A program made the position numbers and the translations under genes. 14,915 bases of DNA from Cryomorphaceae bacterium (lineage in GTDB: Bacteria; Bacteroidota; Bacteroidia; Flavobacteriales; Schleiferiaceae). Below, one piece after another: positions 12,670-14,915 of the stretch (its first letter is position 1; each line of letters starts with the position of its first letter). The stretch spans positions 1-14,915 of the forward strand of contig JAIUMB010000047.1 of NCBI GenBank assembly GCA_022565745.1, given 5' to 3'. The notes under the pieces are model-generated. The model was not told where the DNA came from and searched no databases. It saw nothing but the letters and a program-made list of their open reading frames with translations.

Positions 12670-13644
12670 CTACAAGATGAGGTTAAATAAATATCCGGAA
12701 ATGATAATAAATACGGTGATTGTTACAAAGAATATCATCAGCAGTTTAAACGTCATCACCTTTTTAAGCAAGGTACCCTCGGGAATTGACAAGCCCACCG
12801 TAGCCATCATAAAGGCGATGGCGGTACCGAGGGGAATGCCTTTGGCTACAAATACCTGAATCACCGGCACAATGGCGGCCACATTGGCGTACATGGGTAC
12901 GGCCAAAACAACCGCGAGGGGAACGCTCCACCACTTGTCTTTCGAGAGGTGTTGTTCGAAAAAGTCCTCCGGCACATAACCGTACATGGCCGCACCGATG
13001 CCGATACCGATGATCACGTAGAGCAGCACACCGCGAACAATCCCCCAGGCCTCACGGGTAATTTCCGGCAAGCGTTCAACTAAGGTGCGTTTTTCTTCTT
13101 CGAAACTTGCCGCATTGGTTTTATTGGCAATGATCTCCTTTACCCAGTCGGTGAGGAGGTGTTCCAGTTTTAATTTACCCAAAAACCACCCACCGAAGGT
13201 GCCCAGCAGAATGCCCGATGTGGCGTAGATTAAGGTCGCTTTGAGTCCAAAAATGCCAAGGAACATCGCGATGGCAATTTGGTTGACCAGTGGCGATGTA
13301 ATCAAAAACGATAGCGTAACCCCCAAAGGGATTCCGCCTTGCACAAATCCGATGAACAGCGGCACCGAAGAGCAGGAGCAAAACGGTGTGATGGATCCAA
13401 AGAGGGAGGCGAAAAAGTATTCCAGTCCGTAGAGCTTTTTCCGCTGCAGGTAATCACGCAATCGCTCCACCGGGAAGTAGGCATTGACAATGCCCATGAT
13501 GAAGACAATCACGAATAGTAATATCAGAATCTTCAGCGTGTCATAGACGAAGAAATTGAGCGAAGTGCCCAGTTTACTTTCCTCAGACAGTTGAAAAACC
13601 CCGTAAATCAGCCAGTCGGCGAAGTAGTGAATCCAGTCGAACAT
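12670..13644 (-). CDS. permease of the ArsP / SO_0444 family
   Basis: This 324-residue inner-membrane protein has about eight to ten helices. Its mark is GSITPFCSCSSVPLFIGFV (Cys89 and Cys91), with a second related half later (VPMYANVAAIVPVIQ, GLSIPEGTLL). This is the permease family (formerly DUF318) that includes ArsP, an exporter of trivalent organoarsenicals in Campylobacter, and SO_0444, assigned to Cu/Zn efflux. In that family the cysteines are taken to bind thiophilic metals or metalloids. A cytoplasmic loop at about 165-200 carries charged residues. It begins three bases after the thioredoxin-fold gene. The substrate cannot be read from sequence; the ArsR, ArsF and ArsG neighbours favour an arsenical. 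Confidence 0.85.
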   Translation of the reverse strand: MFDWIHYFADWLIYGVFQLSEESKLGTSLNFFVYDTLKILILLFVIVFIMGIVNAYFPVERLRDYLQRKKLYGLEYFFASLFGSITPFCSCSSVPLFIGFVQGGIPLGVTLSFLITSPLVNQIAIAMFLGIFGLKATLIYATSGILLGTFGGWFLGKLKLEHLLTDWVKEIIANKTNAASFEEEKRTLVERLPEITREAWGIVRGVLLYVIIGIGIGAAMYGYVPEDFFEQHLSKDKWWSVPLAVVLAVPMYANVAAIVPVIQVFVAKGIPLGTAIAFMMATVGLSIPEGTLLKKVMTFKLLMIFFVTITVFIIISGYLFNLIL

Positions 13645-13647
13645 ACC

Positions 13648-13881
13648 TTAGCCCAGTAGCGCTTTAATTTCGCTTACATCCGGCACGCGCCCTTTGATTT
13701 TAATGACCTCATCCACCACTAATGCGGGTGTGGACATCACATTGTATGTCATAATTTCGGTGATATCTTCCACCTTGATCACGTTTGCCTGTGCGCCGCT
13801 TTCTTCGATGGCTTTAAGTACGTTGTTGTAAGTGCTTTTGCATTTGGCACAGCCCGTGCCGAGGATTTTGATGGTTGTCAT
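13648..13881 (-). CDS. small thioredoxin-fold protein (TM0996/MTH895 type)
   Basis: The 77-residue cytoplasmic protein is a minimal thioredoxin/glutaredoxin fold: MTTIKILGTGCAKCKST with CAKC at residues 11-14, and a later STPALVVDE with the cis-proline that sits opposite the active site. It matches the TM0996/MTH895 family of small dithiol proteins often found beside permeases of the kind encoded next. It may reduce the membrane protein downstream in the operon or hand a metalloid to the permease. The start is the ATG at 13879-13881, and 27 bases separate it from the ArsR-type gene. Its length is usual for the family. Confidence 0.88.
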   Translation of the reverse strand: MTTIKILGTGCAKCKSTYNNVLKAIEESGAQANVIKVEDITEIMTYNVMSTPALVVDEVIKIKGRVPDVSEIKALLG

Positions 13882-13908
13882 TGTGGTGTGATTTGATTAA
13901 AGGATAAT

Positions 13909-14211
13909 TTAAACCTGAAGCGTTTTATTGAACATTTGCCTAGCAATTTCCCAATTTTCCCGGTTGATGCAGTACTTCACATTGGGCGGGGTAATGCTGC
14001 CCTGAATCAGTCCGGCTTCCTTGAGTGCTTTAAGGTGTTGCGACAGTGTGGATTTCGCCACCGGAAGGATCTCCGCCATATCGCCGTGAAAGCAGCACGC
14101 CTGTGAATTTAGCAATTCCAGTATAGCAATGCGCACCGGGTGCCCCATAGCCTTGGCGAATCGCGCCGTGTCTTGATGGGTTTGAGTAATGGTGAAAGTT
14201 TCTGTTTCCAT
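13909..14211 (-). CDS. ArsR-family winged-helix transcriptional repressor
   Basis: From the ATG at 14209-14211 the protein has 100 residues (METETFTITQTHQDTARFAKAM). A longer frame to 14259 would add 16 residues that cover the likely operator, so the shorter start is preferred. The fold is clear: GHPVRIAILELL, the helix-turn-helix VAKSTLSQHLKALKEAGLIQG, then a wing with VKYCIN. The classic arsenic-binding motif ELCVCDL is replaced by QACCFHGDM with Cys39 and Cys40 at the same place, and Cys81 lies in the wing, so a three-thiol site is possible. Members of this family leave DNA on binding metal or metalloid. It heads the six-gene operon and probably represses it, including itself. Confidence 0.9.
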   Translation of the reverse strand: METETFTITQTHQDTARFAKAMGHPVRIAILELLNSQACCFHGDMAEILPVAKSTLSQHLKALKEAGLIQGSITPPNVKYCINRENWEIARQMFNKTLQV

Positions 14212-14223
14212 GTCGTGTTCGTT

Positions 14224-14241
14224 GTTCGCAAAACTTCGAAC
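14224..14241 (-). promoter_or_regulatory. candidate ArsR operator
   Basis: GTTCG (14224-14228) and CGAAC (14237-14241) form an inverted repeat with an 8-base spacer, 13 bases upstream of the ArsR start. A second inverted repeat of the same geometry but other sequence, ATGTG / CACAT, is at 14273-14290. A weak -7 match (TAATTTAG, complement of 14260-14267) lies between them, so both sites flank a likely promoter. Confidence 0.35.
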
Positions 14242-14290
14242 GCCAAGAAAAACCACCAACTAAATTAGGTTAATGTGTGGTTTGTCACAT

Positions 14291-14575
14291 AGCGGTTTAT
14301 TGAAAGAGTGATTCGGAGCTAATGTTCAGAAACCACAAAAAAATGGAAATCTGCGCGAAAGGTGTTTATTTTGTTCCCGGTAAGGTATAAAAATAATGGT
14401 TTTTGATATTTTGCATCTGAACAGGTATAATTAACTTGTCTCTAAAGTCATAAAGGCTGAACTAGAAAGTACGAGAGCAAGGCTTGCGGCCGCAATATCT
14501 ATTTGATTTATAGACAGACATTTTTTTGACAGGCCACTAAGGATTATTGTCGAATATATGAAAAACAAAAAATGT
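14291..14575. other. AT-rich intergenic DNA, no gene seen
   Basis: Between the ars operon promoter region and the ATPase promoter I see no credible gene. It holds the 12-bp palindrome TTGCGGCCGCAA (14484-14495), which is G+C-rich in an AT-rich setting, and a weak stem TCTAT / ATAGA (14498-14514) followed by seven to eight T (about 14520-14527) that could be a plus-strand terminator. Confidence 0.4.
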
Positions 14576-14607
14576 TTTGAAAAGAAAGCAATTCATGTGT
14601 ATATTTG
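14576..14607 (+). promoter_or_regulatory. promoter of the ATPase gene
   Basis: TTTG (14576-14579), 20 bases, then TATATTTG (14600-14607), a full match to the Bacteroidota -33/-7 consensus. Transcription would begin near 14614, leaving a leader of about 15 bases before the ATG at 14629. Confidence 0.65.
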
Positions 14608-14628
14608 TTTTGAATTGAGATCAAAAAT

Positions 14629-14915
14629 ATGGAAAAACTGTTTCAATACCAAAACAATTTATTGAAATCGATTAACAAGGACTTTCAGCGATACCTGTGT
14701 GATAAAGTCCATTGGAGTGAGCGATTTGTCGGAATTAAAGGTCTAAGAGGTGTCGGCAAGACCACGCTACTGCTTCAGCATTTAAAGTACAAACTCAATC
14801 CGTCTGAAAAGCACTTGTATGTATCTTTAGATCACCCGTATTTCTACAACCATTTACTTTATGATTTAGCCCTAGAATTTAGTCAGCAAGGTGGAAAAAC
14901 CCTTTTGGTTGATGA
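14629..14915 (+). CDS. P-loop AAA-type ATPase, N-terminal part (DUF4143-type family likely)
   Basis: The frame opens at the ATG at 14629, right after a strong promoter, and runs off the right edge after 95 codons. It starts MEKLFQYQNNLLKSINKDFQ. Walker A is GLRGVGKTTLL (from residue 38, Lys44), followed by strands HLYVSLDHPYFYN and a Walker B start KTLLVD at 90-95. The order and spacing fit the AAA_14 domain of proteins that carry a DUF4143 domain in their C-terminal half, often seen in prokaryotic accessory regions; their role is poorly known. The DUF4143 part would be outside the window, so only the ATP-binding call is secure. Confidence 0.75.
   Translation, partial: MEKLFQYQNNLLKSINKDFQRYLCDKVHWSERFVGIKGLRGVGKTTLLLQHLKYKLNPSEKHLYVSLDHPYFYNHLLYDLALEFSQQGGKTLLVD

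Noticed and set aside
10796..14211. Ordinary arsenate/arsenite resistance operon
   Set aside because: No arsenate reductase, ArsB or ACR3 is in the window; the ArsR, ArsF and ArsG types point to another or wider substrate.
14212..14259. Earlier start for the ArsR protein
   Set aside because: It overlaps the likely operator and adds residues not usual for the family.
14322..14390. 23-codon plus-strand frame (MFRNHKKMEI and on)
   Set aside because: It has no promoter or ribosome site and no recognisable product; chance is likely.
1..14915. CRISPR array, insertion sequence or prophage
   Set aside because: No regularly spaced repeats of that kind, transposase or phage structural gene was seen.

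Overview
The window looks like chromosomal DNA of a Bacteroidota bacterium, probably Flavobacteriales-like. The grounds are a secreted protein with a type IX secretion C-terminal sorting domain, an ExbB/ExbD operon with an extra small membrane protein, a SusD-free phosphate-selective-porin-type outer membrane protein, several lipoproteins, start codons without good Shine-Dalgarno sequences, and several matches to the Bacteroidota -33/-7 promoter (TTTG, about 20 nt, TAnnTTTG). Species cannot be told from the sequence alone.

Layout. 1-122 (-): start of a lipoprotein cut by the window edge. 290-1960 (-): DEAD-box RNA helicase with a DbpA-type RNA-binding domain. 2175-4397 (-): four tightly spaced genes for a TolQ/ExbB channel, a 110-residue membrane protein and two ExbD/TolR proteins. 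4450-4537 (-): tRNA-Ser(GGA), preceded by two interlocked promoters. 4675-7776 (-): porin, TatD nuclease and type I asparaginase in one direction. The porin is headed by heptamer repeats at 11-bp spacing that resemble a Pho box. 7910-10518 (+): T9SS cargo protein, SlyD-like FKBP isomerase and an exported TPR protein. The TPR gene is preceded by two copies of a structured, covarying palindromic element. 10519-10795: convergent intergenic region with three consecutive palindromes. 10796-14211 (-): a six-gene operon read as ArsR-type regulator, small CxxC thioredoxin-fold protein, ArsP/SO_0444-type permease, ArsF-type CxxC lipoprotein, ArsG/CcdA-type membrane protein and an FmdE-domain lipoprotein. 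14212-14628: regulatory and otherwise empty DNA. 14629-end (+): start of a P-loop ATPase cut by the window edge.

How the genes may work together. The ExbBD operon would supply proton-motive force to outer-membrane processes. The six-gene ars-like operon is the most interesting system. It has a cytoplasmic dithiol protein, a membrane protein with two CP-type cysteines, and an exported CxxC lipoprotein, which together form a plausible path for electrons from cytoplasm to envelope. These are joined to a metal/metalloid permease and an FmdE-like lipoprotein, under a cysteine-containing ArsR repressor. There is no arsC, arsB or ACR3 in the window, so the real substrate (organoarsenical, other metalloid, or metal) is open.
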